From Moorella sp. Hama-1 (GTDB taxonomy: Bacteria; Bacillota; DSM-521; Neomoorellales; Neomoorellaceae), in the NCBI RefSeq assembly GCF_023734095.1, contig NZ_AP024620.1, positions 2,476,501 to 2,540,500 of the forward strand: 64,000 bases of DNA, in the 5' to 3' direction. This document shows positions 24,674-33,411 of the stretch, in pieces. The notes under the pieces are model-generated. The model ran no database searches, was not told the DNA's origin, and saw only the letters and a program-made list of their open reading frames with translations. The translations under genes were made by a program, and so were the position numbers. Within the stretch, counting starts at the first letter, position 1. Each line of letters begins with the position of its first letter.

Positions 24674-24762
24674 AGTCAAACCCCAAGGAGGCCCTGCTGC
24701 AGAGCAGGGCTGTTCCTTGGTAAAATAACAAGCATGGGTTTGGAAGGGAAGAGAAAGGCTGC

Positions 24763-25590
24763 ATGTTATATCTCTTGCCCGTTGCCGGGATGGTCATCGG
24801 CATCCTGATCTCCCTTATGGGTGGTGGCGGCGGCATCTTTTATATTATCATCCTAACCGGGATGTTTCACCAGCCGGTACCGATAGCCGCTTCAACTTCT
24901 CTGGCCACTATTATCCCCACGACTCTGACGGCTTTTTCCAGCCACTATCGCCAAGGAAATATCCGGCTGGAAGTGGCCTGGTGGCTCATCCTGGGAGCCG
25001 TAGTGGGGACCCTGACCGGGTCATATGTTACTGCCTGGATACCAGTGGCCTACCAGAAAAAGGTTTTAGGACTGATCATGCTGGGGATGCTCATCCCGAT
25101 GGCCAGGCGCCAGCGGCAACCGCGGCCAGTCGTGGCTTCACAGCCTGCCGGTGAAGGTCCCGGAGCAAGGGAAAAATCCTTAATTGCCGCTGACGCCATA
25201 AATGACCCTCCCACCAAAGGGAAGTTCTTCCGCCATACCCTGGCGATTTTATACGGTCTTTGCGGCGGCCTCTTGTCCGGCATGGTTGGTATTAGCGGTA
25301 CGCCACCAATCCTGGCCGGTCTCTATGCCCTGGGATTAAAGGCTAAGGAGGTAGTGGGCACCTCTTTAATGGTCTTGCTGGCCATCAGCACCACCGGAAT
25401 CCTCGCCCACTCGGTCCTGGGAGCGGTGAATTGGCAAATAGTCCTTTCGCTGGGTATAGGTACGATTACCGGCGCCTTTCTGGGGCCGTTATTGCTTAAC
25501 CATGTCAATACCGCAGTTCTGGACAGGATTTATGGCCCTTTCTTTTTTATCCTAGTAGGGCTCTTCGGGGTATATATGCTCGTGGCTTAA
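24763..25590 (+). CDS. TauE/SafE-family sulfite/sulfoacid exporter-like permease
   Basis: 275 residues with about eight hydrophobic helices, family DUF81. The two-fold pseudo-repeat typical of the family is seen as GGGGGIFYIIIL...STSLATIIPTTLTA in the first half and GGLLSGMVGISGTPPILAGLYALG...GTSLMVLLAISTTG in the second (only in part quoted). A hydrophilic loop with many charges lies at about 110-150. These proteins are thought to export small sulfur-containing anions or carboxylates. The ribosome site is weak. A decayed relative lies 600 bases upstream. Confidence 0.8.
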   Translation: MLYLLPVAGMVIGILISLMGGGGGIFYIIILTGMFHQPVPIAASTSLATIIPTTLTAFSSHYRQGNIRLEVAWWLILGAVVGTLTGSYVTAWIPVAYQKKVLGLIMLGMLIPMARRQRQPRPVVASQPAGEGPGAREKSLIAADAINDPPTKGKFFRHTLAILYGLCGGLLSGMVGISGTPPILAGLYALGLKAKEVVGTSLMVLLAISTTGILAHSVLGAVNWQIVLSLGIGTITGAFLGPLLLNHVNTAVLDRIYGPFFFILVGLFGVYMLVA

Positions 25591-25665
25591 CGTTATTGGC
25601 CCGGCGACGGGTAAACAGCGCTTCGCTCTTCGGGGTGTATAACCCGGGGTAAAGTTTCTCATCTA

Positions 25666-25698
25666 ATATATTGACAATCAATATATATGAGTTAAAAT
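25666..25698 (+). promoter_or_regulatory. MarR promoter with overlapping palindromic operator
   Basis: ATATATTGA and TCAATATAT flank three bases, a perfect 21-bp palindrome (25666-25686). It covers the -35 TTGACA (25671-25676); the -10 TAAAAT is at 25693-25698 after 16 bases. A bound repressor would block the promoter, so autoregulation by the MarR protein encoded next is likely. Confidence 0.7.
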
Positions 25699-25731
25699 GA
25701 GGGTAACGCTTTTTTCTGGAGGTAATGGAAT

Positions 25732-26166
25732 TTGCCATCAGACCATGGACCTGATAATATCACCGGCCCCCTCATTGACGCCTGCTGGCAGTTCTGGCGG
25801 CAGTGGCGCCAGGCCTCTCACCCGGTGCGCAAGGGGGAAATCACCCCGGAACAATACTGGCTGTTAAAGCGGCTGCTGCGGGGCGGGCCCATGAATATCA
25901 GTGAACTCGCCGGGGGCCTGGGCATTACTAATAGTTCGGCTACTACGGCTACCAAGCGTTTGGAAAAAATGGGCCTGGTGGCCCGGCAGCGGCAAAAGGA
26001 TGATGAGCGGGTCGTGTTAGTCACCCTGACGGATGCCGGCCGGCAGGTCCTGGAGGGATGGGCCGGGGAACAGCGTCGGGCCCTGGCTGACCTTTTAACC
26101 CCCCTGAACCGGGAGGAACGCGTCGCCCTGCTACACCTGTTTCAGAAAATAATCCAGGCTGGTTAG
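25732..26166 (+). CDS. MarR-family transcriptional regulator
   Basis: 144 residues with the MarR winged helix (LRGGPMNISELAGGL, then SSATTATKRLEKMGLVARQ and the wing DERVVLVTLTDAG). TTG start eight bases after GGAGGT. It heads an operon with an ABC ATPase (15-base gap) and permease, and a strong palindrome overlaps its promoter. Most likely a repressor that is released by a drug or toxic compound exported by the ABC pair. Confidence 0.88.
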   Translation: MPSDHGPDNITGPLIDACWQFWRQWRQASHPVRKGEITPEQYWLLKRLLRGGPMNISELAGGLGITNSSATTATKRLEKMGLVARQRQKDDERVVLVTLTDAGRQVLEGWAGEQRRALADLLTPLNREERVALLHLFQKIIQAG

Positions 26167-26181
26167 GAAGAAGGCCGCTTC

Positions 26182-26982
26182 ATGGAAATGGCTATAGAAG
26201 TCCAGGATTTGGTGAAATGTTTTGGTAATCACGAGGCGGTGGCCGGTGTCACATTTAATGTAGCCGCAGGGGAGGTATTCGGCCTTCTGGGGCCTAATGG
26301 CGCCGGCAAAACGACGACCATTCGCATGTTAACCACCCTTCTGCCCCCTACCGCCGGTCAGATAAAGATTGCCGGCCTTGAGGCCACCCGCCAGGGGGCT
26401 CTAGTTCGCCAACTTATCGGCTATGTACCCCAGGCCCTATCCGCCGACGGCACCCTCACTGGTTACGAGAACCTGCTGTTTTTTACCAAACTATTGCGTC
26501 TCCCCACCCGGGAACGGAAAAAACGGATTGAGGAAACCCTGGCCTTACTCCACCTGGAAGAGGCCGCGGGGCGGCTGGTGCGGGAATACTCCGGTGGCAT
26601 GGTGCGGCGGCTGGAAATCGGCCAGGCCATCCTCCACCGGCCCCAGGTACTCATTTTAGACGAACCCACAGTAGGGCTGGACCCGGTAGCCCGGCACACC
26701 GTCTGGCAAGTATTGGAGATGCTCCGGGAAGAAACCGGCCTGACGATTCTGCTTACCACCCATTATATGGAGGAGGCCGAAGCCGCCTGCCAGAGGGTGG
26801 CCATTATGAACCAGGGCCGGATTGTGGCCCTGGGAACACCGGCTGACCTGAAAAACCGGACCGGCAATCCCCAGGCCTCCCTGGAGGATGTCTTCACCCA
26901 CTTGACCGGCAGCCAGTTAGAATCAGGGGGGAGTTTTCATGAAATGCGCCAGATGCGCCGCCGTGTCCAACGCTTCCATTAA
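26182..26982 (+). CDS. DrrA-type ABC transporter ATPase
   Basis: 266 residues with Walker A GPNGAGKTT, Q-loop YVPQ, signature YSGGMVRRLEIGQA, Walker B VLILDEPTVGLDP and H-loop TTHYMEEAE. The order and the LEDVFTHLTG tail match ATPases of the daunorubicin/multidrug ABC-2 exporters. Its last 44 bases overlap the permease gene. Acts in the cytoplasm as the motor of an efflux pump, probably under the MarR protein encoded before it. Confidence 0.9.
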   Translation: MEMAIEVQDLVKCFGNHEAVAGVTFNVAAGEVFGLLGPNGAGKTTTIRMLTTLLPPTAGQIKIAGLEATRQGALVRQLIGYVPQALSADGTLTGYENLLFFTKLLRLPTRERKKRIEETLALLHLEEAAGRLVREYSGGMVRRLEIGQAILHRPQVLILDEPTVGLDPVARHTVWQVLEMLREETGLTILLTTHYMEEAEAACQRVAIMNQGRIVALGTPADLKNRTGNPQASLEDVFTHLTGSQLESGGSFHEMRQMRRRVQRFH

Positions 26983-27796
26983 AAATGTCGCTACTCTGGC
27001 CGGGCCGGAACCCTCGGTCCCGAGAGGGAAGATCAGCGCTTACCTGGCGGCCTCCCTGGTGGTGGCAGAAATGGAGATCCGCAAGCTGCGCCATGATCCC
27101 ACCGAACTTTTTACCCGGGCGGTACAGCCGGCCCTGTGGCTGCTGGTGTTCGGGCAGGCCTTTTCCCGGATCCGGGCCATACCCACCGGCGGGGTCAGCT
27201 ACCAGACCTTTATGACGCCGGGGATCCTGGCCCAGTCGATGATGTTCATCGCCATCTTTTATGGGCTGAGTATTATCTGGGACCGCGACCAGGGCATCCT
27301 GCAAAAGCTCCTGGCCATGCCGGTACCCCGGACGGCTTTTGTCACCGGCAAGGCTCTGGGAGCCGGGATCCGCGCCCTGGCCCAGGTGGCCATTATCCTC
27401 TTCCTGGCCCTGGTGTTGCGGCTGGAGATTCGCTGGAGTGTTAAAGCGGTGGCCTTTAGCATACTCACAGTTATGGTGGGAGCTATGTTCTTTGCTACCC
27501 TCTCTATGGTGTTGGCCGCCCTGGTAAAAACCCGGGAGCGTTTTATGGGTATCGGCCAGGTAATAACCATGCCCCTCTTCTTCGCCAGCAACGCCCTCTA
27601 TCCCATTGCCATTATGCCGGCCTGGCTCCAGGTACTGGCGACTATCAACCCTTTAAGTTATATAGTCGAACTCCTGCGTGGTTACCTGCTGGGAGGGGCC
27701 ATGCCCCGGGCGGGCCACGACTGGTTGGTCCTCCTGGGGGTTACAGTGATAATTCAGGTTATCGCCGCCAGGCTGTACCCGCGGATTGTAACTTAA
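26939..27796 (+). CDS. ABC-2 type exporter permease (DrrB-type)
   Basis: 285 residues: a cytoplasmic N-terminal tail of about 50 residues, then six membrane helices and the ABC-2 signature near the end (LSYIVELLRGYLLGG). FYGLSIIWDRDQGILQKLLAMPVPR is the typical coupling loop (seen at about 100-125). ATG preceded by GGGGGGAG inside the ATPase gene, so translation is coupled. Pairs with the ATPase to form a multidrug or lipid-precursor exporter. Confidence 0.88.
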   Translation: MKCARCAAVSNASIKNVATLAGPEPSVPRGKISAYLAASLVVAEMEIRKLRHDPTELFTRAVQPALWLLVFGQAFSRIRAIPTGGVSYQTFMTPGILAQSMMFIAIFYGLSIIWDRDQGILQKLLAMPVPRTAFVTGKALGAGIRALAQVAIILFLALVLRLEIRWSVKAVAFSILTVMVGAMFFATLSMVLAALVKTRERFMGIGQVITMPLFFASNALYPIAIMPAWLQVLATINPLSYIVELLRGYLLGGAMPRAGHDWLVLLGVTVIIQVIAARLYPRIVT

Positions 27797-27882
27797 CAAA
27801 AGAGGGGCTTAAATCTTAAGTTATTTTCAGGTTTTCCCGCCAGCCAATCGCTATAATAATTAGCGGAAGGAGTTGAAGGCTG

Positions 27883-29091
27883 ATGGGGAAACCCCATATC
27901 GGCGAGGTTGATTACCTGCGGGTTTTGGGCCTAATAACTATTGTTTTGATCCACGCCTGGGGATTCTACCTGCTGATGCCGGTGGCCAGCCCTTATAGCC
28001 GGATCGTCCAGGAGCTGGGCATTAACTTGATGCGCTTCGGCCGCCAGGTCTTCATGTTTATCACCGGCCTGGTCCTCTTTTATAACTACAGCGGCCGCCA
28101 GGTAAATATCAAGCGCTTTTTCACCCGCCGCCTGCAAAACCTGGTCATACCCTATGCTATCTGGACGGCCGTCTACCTGCTGATTAAACGCTCGTCCCAG
28201 ATGGTCACCTGGTCCGGTTTGGGCGGCTTTATCGCTTTATGGTGGCAAAACGTCCTCAACGGCAACGGCTACAGCCATCTGTATTATATTTTGGTAGCCA
28301 TCCAGTTCTACCTGTTTTTCCCCTGGCTGGTCGCCCTCTTTCGACCCCGGCGGCCGGCCACAACGGCAGAAATCATTATCGGGCTGGGCCTGGTCCTCTA
28401 TGCTCTCTATTACTACCTGTTCGAAGTCCAGCAGGACCTGGTTATGGCCGCCGTGACCGGTACGCCCCTGGCCGGTATTACCGGTTGGTTCTTGCTTTAT
28501 AAAGACCGCCTGCTCTTTTCTTATTTTCCCTACTACCTCCTGGGAGCCCTGGCCGGCCTGCACCTGGAAACCTGGCGGCAATGGCTGCAAAGCCACTGGG
28601 AAGCCGTCCTTGTCCTCTTGGTTTTGGCCACCAGCCTGGTAACCGGTCAGTATTTCTATCACTATCGTTACCAGGGCCAGGCCTGGGCCCTGACCATCAG
28701 CGTGTTTAAGCCCAGCATCTACCTGTACAGCCTGGCCATCATCGCCGCCGGGTTTCAATTGGCCTTTTACCTGGAACGCCATGGTTACTTGCGCTGGCTG
28801 GTTGCACCCCTGGCGGCCAATTCCCTGGGGATCTACCTCCTCCATCCGGCGGTACTCTTTATCTTCAACAGCTATTTCTGGCAGTACCTGCGCCTGTTCG
28901 GTTTCCTGCTGGTCATCCTGGAACCGGCAGCCGCCATTGTTATCTCGGGGGCCATCAGTGCCCTGTTGGGGAGTAACCGCTACACCCGCTTTATCATCGG
29001 CGAAGCCGGTAACCTGAGGTACAATTTTCCCTGGCCTAAGCTGCGGGCGCACAAGGCCGCTCTCTCCGATTATGGCCAGAAAATGTTATAA
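27883..29091 (+). CDS. Membrane acyltransferase, family 3 (OafA-like)
   Basis: 402 residues with about ten membrane helices and the Acyl_transf_3 opening: VDYLRVLGLITIVLIHAW with the conserved His, then RQVFMFITGLVLFY and the RRLQNLVIPYAIW segment. These enzymes acetylate sugars of cell-surface polymers or antibiotics. It has its own GGAGG and follows the ABC permease by 86 bases, so may be part of that transcript. Target unknown. Confidence 0.85.
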   Translation: MGKPHIGEVDYLRVLGLITIVLIHAWGFYLLMPVASPYSRIVQELGINLMRFGRQVFMFITGLVLFYNYSGRQVNIKRFFTRRLQNLVIPYAIWTAVYLLIKRSSQMVTWSGLGGFIALWWQNVLNGNGYSHLYYILVAIQFYLFFPWLVALFRPRRPATTAEIIIGLGLVLYALYYYLFEVQQDLVMAAVTGTPLAGITGWFLLYKDRLLFSYFPYYLLGALAGLHLETWRQWLQSHWEAVLVLLVLATSLVTGQYFYHYRYQGQAWALTISVFKPSIYLYSLAIIAAGFQLAFYLERHGYLRWLVAPLAANSLGIYLLHPAVLFIFNSYFWQYLRLFGFLLVILEPAAAIVISGAISALLGSNRYTRFIIGEAGNLRYNFPWPKLRAHKAALSDYGQKML

Positions 29092-29122
29092 TAGTTTCAA
29101 CACCGGTAAATTCCCCGGGCGT

Positions 29123-29146
29123 GACAGGTTATTTCGGTGACCTGTC
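29123..29146 (+). terminator. Hairpin after the acyltransferase gene
   Basis: GACAGGT/ACCTGTC with a 10-base loop, about 30 bases after the stop codon. There is no T-run. The remaining 29147-29430 contains no gene I can support on either strand. Confidence 0.35.
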
Positions 29147-29431
29147 CACCGCGCCAAAACCCGCTGGCATGGGGTAAAAAAATTGTGGGCCTCTTCCCCC
29201 CGGAGGCAGGCCGGGCGCTGCTGGCGCAGCAGTTGATGGCCGGCAGGCGTTCCCGGCCCGCGTGGGAGTTAACTATGGCCTCCTGGAAACGGTCGCCGTC
29301 CCACGCCCGGCCCAGTGCTTCTACCAGGGAAAAGGCGGCTGTAGTCTTAAAATCTCGCACGGGCCCAGGAGAGCAGTTATGGCATTTCTGGTTGATTCTT
29401 AGTAAATTTTAAGGTTTTCTATCCCCGCAGA

Positions 29432-29440
29432 TGCTATAAT
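29432..29440 (+). promoter_or_regulatory. Extended -10 promoter of the MacAB-like operon
   Basis: TGCTATAAT matches an extended -10 element (TGnTATAAT); a good -35 is not seen, as is common for this promoter class. It lies 76 bases before the start of the membrane fusion protein gene. Confidence 0.5.
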
Positions 29441-29515
29441 AATCGTGGCTGTGCTTAAATATATATTATCTTACTAACCGGCCGGCGATCAGTACGTATA
29501 GAAAGAGGGGCTATT

Positions 29516-31045
29516 ATGGCGACAGCGACGGTAGTGGCTGAAAGAGGTTTTCTCAGCAAAAAGAAAATAATATGGTTGACGGTGGCTCTTCTAATTTTAG
29601 TTATCGCCGCCGGGTGGTACTGGTGGGGCCACAAGCATCAGAAGGGCCCTAATTACCTGACAGTAGCCGCCGGTAAAGGGAGCATTTTGGAGACTGTAAG
29701 CGCCTCCGGGAAGATTGAAGCATTACATAGCATCGGCCTCAGTTTTAAGAATCCGGGAACGATCAAGGCGATATACGTCAAGGAAGGCCAGAGCGTCAAA
29801 GCCGGCCAGCTCCTGGCCCTCCAGGACCCAACTGATCTGGAGCTCCAGGCCAAGCAGGCCCAGGCGAACCTGGACAGTGCCCTGGCCAAGCTCAAGAGCC
29901 TGCAGGCCGGGCCCCTGGCTACCGACGTGGCCCAGGCCGAGGCGGGCGTACAGCAGGCCCAGGTGGAATATGACAATGCCCAGGATACTTTAAAACGCAA
30001 CCAGGCCCTTTATGACGCCGGCGCCCTGGCGGAAGTCGACCTGAACAATGCCCGCAAGGCGGAGGCGACGGCAGCGGCCAACCTGAAAAAAGCCCAGGCA
30101 GCCCTGGAGGCCTTGAAAAACGGCAGCCGGCCGGAGGATATAGCTGCCGCCCAGGCCCAGGTAGAAGCGGCCCGGGCCCAACTGCAACTGGCCCAGAATA
30201 ACCTGGCGGCCACGGAGATCCGGGCGCCGTGGGACGGTATTGTCACCAACGTCAACGGGCAGGTGGGCCAGCGCGTAGGCAGCAATACCAGCGCCACCGA
30301 CGCTTCAAATAGTTTTATCTTCCTGGTCTCCCCCGAACTCCAACTGCGGGTGCAAGTCAATGAAGCCGACATCAACAAAGTCAAGGTAGGGCAGGAGGCG
30401 GACTTTACGGTCAACGCCATGCCTGACCGTACCTTAAAAGGCACAGTGACGGCCGTTGCGCCTCAAGCCCAAACCGTATCCAATATCCAGCTCTATGACG
30501 TCCTGGTAAACGTGGGCGACGCGGGAGCGTCCTTAAAGGCCGGCGAGTCGGCCAGCGTAACCATAATTATCAGCCGCAAAGATAACGTCATAACCATCCC
30601 GCGGGCGGCCATCGCCTATGCCGAAGGCTACCTCTCCCAGGCCGCCCAGACCGCCGGCAGCCAGGCAACTTCGTCGTCGGGGACCTCCGGCGGGGGCAAC
30701 CGGGTTGGGGGTACCCAGGGAACGGGAAGTCCGACAGGCAGTTCGGTGACAGGTGCTTCTACCGCCGGAACTCCCAGCGCCGGGGAAAACCGGGCCGTAA
30801 TCCTGGTGCTGGCAGGTGGACGGCCGGTGCAGCGCCGGGTGGTAACCGGCGCCAGCGACGAGCGCAATATCGAAGTAGTCAGCGGCTTAACGGCAGGGGA
30901 ACAGGTGGTGGTCGGCACAAGGAGCGCCGGGAGTACGAGCAGCACCGGCAATACGGGGAGCCCAGGCGGCTCAGGCCGGTCGAACAGCAGCAACAACCGC
31001 ACCGGCGGACCCCAGCAGCCAGTCATGATGTTCAGGGGGAGATAA
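29516..31045 (+). CDS. Membrane fusion protein, MacA/HlyD type
   Basis: 509 residues: one membrane anchor (about 20-40), split lipoyl domain (LSFKNPGTIKAIYVKEGQSVKAGQLLA), a long alpha-hairpin (about 115-230) rich in Ala/Gln/Lys heptads, and a beta-barrel. The C-terminal part contains two low-complexity Gly/Ser/Thr tracts (about 375-420 and 465-500), which are unusual and probably flexible. In this presumably single-membrane cell it would reach into the cell wall rather than to an outer-membrane channel. It is followed at 2 bases by the ATPase and at 3 more by the permease genes: a complete MacAB-like exporter for peptides, lipids or antibiotics. Confidence 0.88.
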   Translation: MATATVVAERGFLSKKKIIWLTVALLILVIAAGWYWWGHKHQKGPNYLTVAAGKGSILETVSASGKIEALHSIGLSFKNPGTIKAIYVKEGQSVKAGQLLALQDPTDLELQAKQAQANLDSALAKLKSLQAGPLATDVAQAEAGVQQAQVEYDNAQDTLKRNQALYDAGALAEVDLNNARKAEATAAANLKKAQAALEALKNGSRPEDIAAAQAQVEAARAQLQLAQNNLAATEIRAPWDGIVTNVNGQVGQRVGSNTSATDASNSFIFLVSPELQLRVQVNEADINKVKVGQEADFTVNAMPDRTLKGTVTAVAPQAQTVSNIQLYDVLVNVGDAGASLKAGESASVTIIISRKDNVITIPRAAIAYAEGYLSQAAQTAGSQATSSSGTSGGGNRVGGTQGTGSPTGSSVTGASTAGTPSAGENRAVILVLAGGRPVQRRVVTGASDERNIEVVSGLTAGEQVVVGTRSAGSTSSTGNTGSPGGSGRSNSSNNRTGGPQQPVMMFRGR

Positions 31046-31047
31046 AG

Positions 31048-31791
31048 ATGGACTTCCCCGTTATCCAGCTCAAAGGAGTCACGCGGGTTTACTCCCCGGG
31101 GTCAAACCAGGTATGGGCGCTACGGGGTATCAATCTGGAAATAAACCGGGGAGAAATGCTGGCCATCATGGGAGCCTCCGGTTCAGGCAAATCGACCTTG
31201 ATGCACATCCTCGGCTGCCTGGACCGTCCCAGCAGCGGCCAGTACCTCTTCGCCAACCAGGACGTCACCAGGATGGCGCCGGATCAGCTCGCCCGGGTGC
31301 GCAACCGGGAGATCGGTTTCATCTTCCAGAGCTTTAATCTCTTAAGCCATACACCGGCGTGGGAAAATGTATGTCTACCCATGGTTTACGCCGGGACCCC
31401 GCGACCGGTGATGATCCAGAAGGCCCTGGCCATGCTGGCCAGGGTCGGCCTCCAGGGGCGGGAGGAACACCTGCCCAACCAGCTATCCGGCGGCCAGCAA
31501 CAGCGGGTGGCCATTGCCCGGGCCCTGGTAAACGAGCCCTCCATCATCCTGGCCGATGAGCCGACGGGGGCCCTGGACACCCGCACCAGTATCGAGATCA
31601 TGGCCCTGCTCCAGCAGCTCCACCAGGAGAAAGGCCTGACCATCATCATCGTTACCCACGAGCCCGACATTGCCGCTTACTGCCAGCGGCTGGTTCGGAT
31701 CCGGGACGGCCAGATTATCGAAGACCGGCCCGTGCCGGAGCCGCGCCTGGCCGCCCGGGAACTAGCAGCTCTACCAGTTGAGGAGGATTAG
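31048..31791 (+). CDS. MacB/LolD-type ABC ATPase
   Basis: 247 residues with Walker A GASGSGKST, Q-loop FIFQSFNLL, signature LSGGQQQRVAIARAL, Walker B IILADEPTGALD and H-loop VTHEPD, matching the ATPase of FtsX-type mechanotransmission transporters. Encoded between the fusion protein and the permease, almost without gaps. ATP binding opens and closes the partner permease rather than moving substrate through the membrane, as known for MacB. Confidence 0.92.
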   Translation: MDFPVIQLKGVTRVYSPGSNQVWALRGINLEINRGEMLAIMGASGSGKSTLMHILGCLDRPSSGQYLFANQDVTRMAPDQLARVRNREIGFIFQSFNLLSHTPAWENVCLPMVYAGTPRPVMIQKALAMLARVGLQGREEHLPNQLSGGQQQRVAIARALVNEPSIILADEPTGALDTRTSIEIMALLQQLHQEKGLTIIIVTHEPDIAAYCQRLVRIRDGQIIEDRPVPEPRLAARELAALPVEED

Positions 31792-31794
31792 AAA

Positions 31795-33021
31795 TTGAAC
31801 CTGTATGCCGCTCTGACAGTTGCCTGGCGGGGCTTGCTGGCCAACAAGATGCGCTCAATATTAACCATGCTGGGGATTATCATCGGCGTGGCCGCCGTGA
31901 TCATCATGATCAGCATCGGCCAGGGGGCCTCGGCCCAGGTAACAAGCAGGATAGCCAGTATGGGCTCCAACCTGCTCATGGTGATGCCGGCGGCTTCTTT
32001 CGGGGCTGTCCGGGGTGCCGGCGGTCAGGTCAATTCACTGACTCTGGATGACGCTAAAGCTATCGGGGACCTCCCTCTGGTACAGAACGTGGCCCCCGAG
32101 GCTAGTCGCCAGGTTACCGCTTCATTCGGCAACATGACCTGGACCACCACTGTTAACGGCACCACGGCAGGGATGCAGGCTATCAAAGGCTGGCAGATGA
32201 CTGCCGGCGCTTTCTTTGCCAATGACGAGGTCGACCGCGCCGCCCTGGTGGCCGTGCTGGGACCGACGGTGGTGGCCAATCTTTTCCCCTCCGGTTTTAA
32301 TCCCATAGGCGCTTCCATTACTTTAAACAACTTGCAGTTCACGGTCATTGGCGTCCTGCCGTCCCAGGGAGGCGGCTTCGGCGGTGCGGACCAGGACGAT
32401 ATCATCTATATCCCGATCACGACAGCCCAGCGGCGCTTTTTAGGCCAGGGGGTAGTACCCAACAGCGTGCGGATGATTAATGTCCAGGCCCAGGACACCA
32501 CCAGCTTGGCCGCGGTCCAGGAGGAGATTGCCGCCCTCCTGCGGCGGCGCCACCACCTGGGGGCCAACCAGGACGACGACTTTCGCATCCAGAATATGAC
32601 CGCTGTCCTGGACACCGTAGAAGCGGCTACCGGCAGCCTGACCCTGTTGCTGGCCGGCATTGCCGCCGTTTCCCTCCTGGTCGGCGGCATCGGCATCATG
32701 AATATCATGCTGGTGTCAGTTACCGAGCGCACCAGGGAGATCGGCATTCGCATGGCCGTGGGGGCCACCCGGGGTGCCATTCTCACCCAGTTCCTGGTGG
32801 AGGCTATAATCTTGAGCCTGGTGGGCGGCTTGATTGGTGTCGGCGGAGGTATTATAGGAAGCAGGGTCGTTGCCATGCTGGCCAAGTGGCCAACGATCCT
32901 CAACCCCATGGCGATCCTGCTGGCGATGGGCTTTGCCGCCCTGGTGGGGATCTTTTTCGGCTATTACCCGGCCCGGAAAGCCGCCAACGCCGACCCTATT
33001 GAAGCCCTGCGTTTCGAATAA
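31795..33021 (+). CDS. MacB-type FtsX permease
   Basis: 408 residues: first helix SILTMLGIIIGVAAVIIMIS (about 22-45), a large external MacB_PCD domain (about 50-275), then three helices with the FtsX core (GGIGIMNIMLVSVTERTREI in part, GIRMAVGA) and the ending RKAANADPIEALRFE that docks to the ATPase. All four membrane segments of the family are present. Third gene of the MacAB-like operon. The following 33022-33162 holds no gene. Confidence 0.92.
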   Translation: MNLYAALTVAWRGLLANKMRSILTMLGIIIGVAAVIIMISIGQGASAQVTSRIASMGSNLLMVMPAASFGAVRGAGGQVNSLTLDDAKAIGDLPLVQNVAPEASRQVTASFGNMTWTTTVNGTTAGMQAIKGWQMTAGAFFANDEVDRAALVAVLGPTVVANLFPSGFNPIGASITLNNLQFTVIGVLPSQGGGFGGADQDDIIYIPITTAQRRFLGQGVVPNSVRMINVQAQDTTSLAAVQEEIAALLRRRHHLGANQDDDFRIQNMTAVLDTVEAATGSLTLLLAGIAAVSLLVGGIGIMNIMLVSVTERTREIGIRMAVGATRGAILTQFLVEAIILSLVGGLIGVGGGIIGSRVVAMLAKWPTILNPMAILLAMGFAALVGIFFGYYPARKAANADPIEALRFE

Positions 33022-33162
33022 CCGTTAACTGGTCCGGGCCCAGTTTGCTTTTGCAGGCGCAGGCTCCCTGGTTCTTGACACCCAGGTACGTGTTTCATCC
33101 TGGCCCCTTTGGGGAGCAGCCCTCTGCTTCAACTTCTTTCTCCCGGCGGTTGTAAACAATCT

Positions 33163-33411
33163 TCATTCTAGCTTACCCCTTTCCACGATTAATAAATAGG
33201 TATCGGGACGTACCTTCTTCACCTGGAGGACGCGGTGCCCCTCGGACTTCAGGCTGCGGGGCACATTGACCAGGGGGTCCCCCTCTTTGAGGAGAACCTC
33301 CAGGATCTCCCCGGGCTGCATCTCTTCCAGGGCGAGTTTGGTTTTCACAAAAGTAATAGGGCAGCAGTCACCCGTAATATCCAGGCGTTTCGTGGCTCTA
33401 ATCTCGCCCAC
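33163..33411 (-). CDS. TusA-like sulfur carrier protein
   Basis: 82 residues of the SirA/TusA fold: a two-layer alpha/beta protein with the active Cys in LDITGDCCPITFVKTKLALEEM (shown here only as GDCCPITFVK). The second proline of the classic CPxP motif is replaced by Thr, and a second Cys precedes it. Such proteins hold persulfide sulfur and pass it to tRNA, molybdenum cofactor or sulfite-reducing systems. Its gene overlaps the end of the sulfite reductase gene by 14 bases, so the two are coupled; sulfur handled here probably comes from or goes to that enzyme. Confidence 0.85.
   Translation of the reverse strand: MGEIRATKRLDITGDCCPITFVKTKLALEEMQPGEILEVLLKEGDPLVNVPRSLKSEGHRVLQVKKVRPDTYLLIVERGKLE

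Noticed and set aside
29097-29412. Overlapping 87- and 91-codon frames on opposite strands in the gap before the MacAB-like operon
   Set aside because: Neither has a ribosome site or any family feature; they are complementary to each other and look like chance frames.
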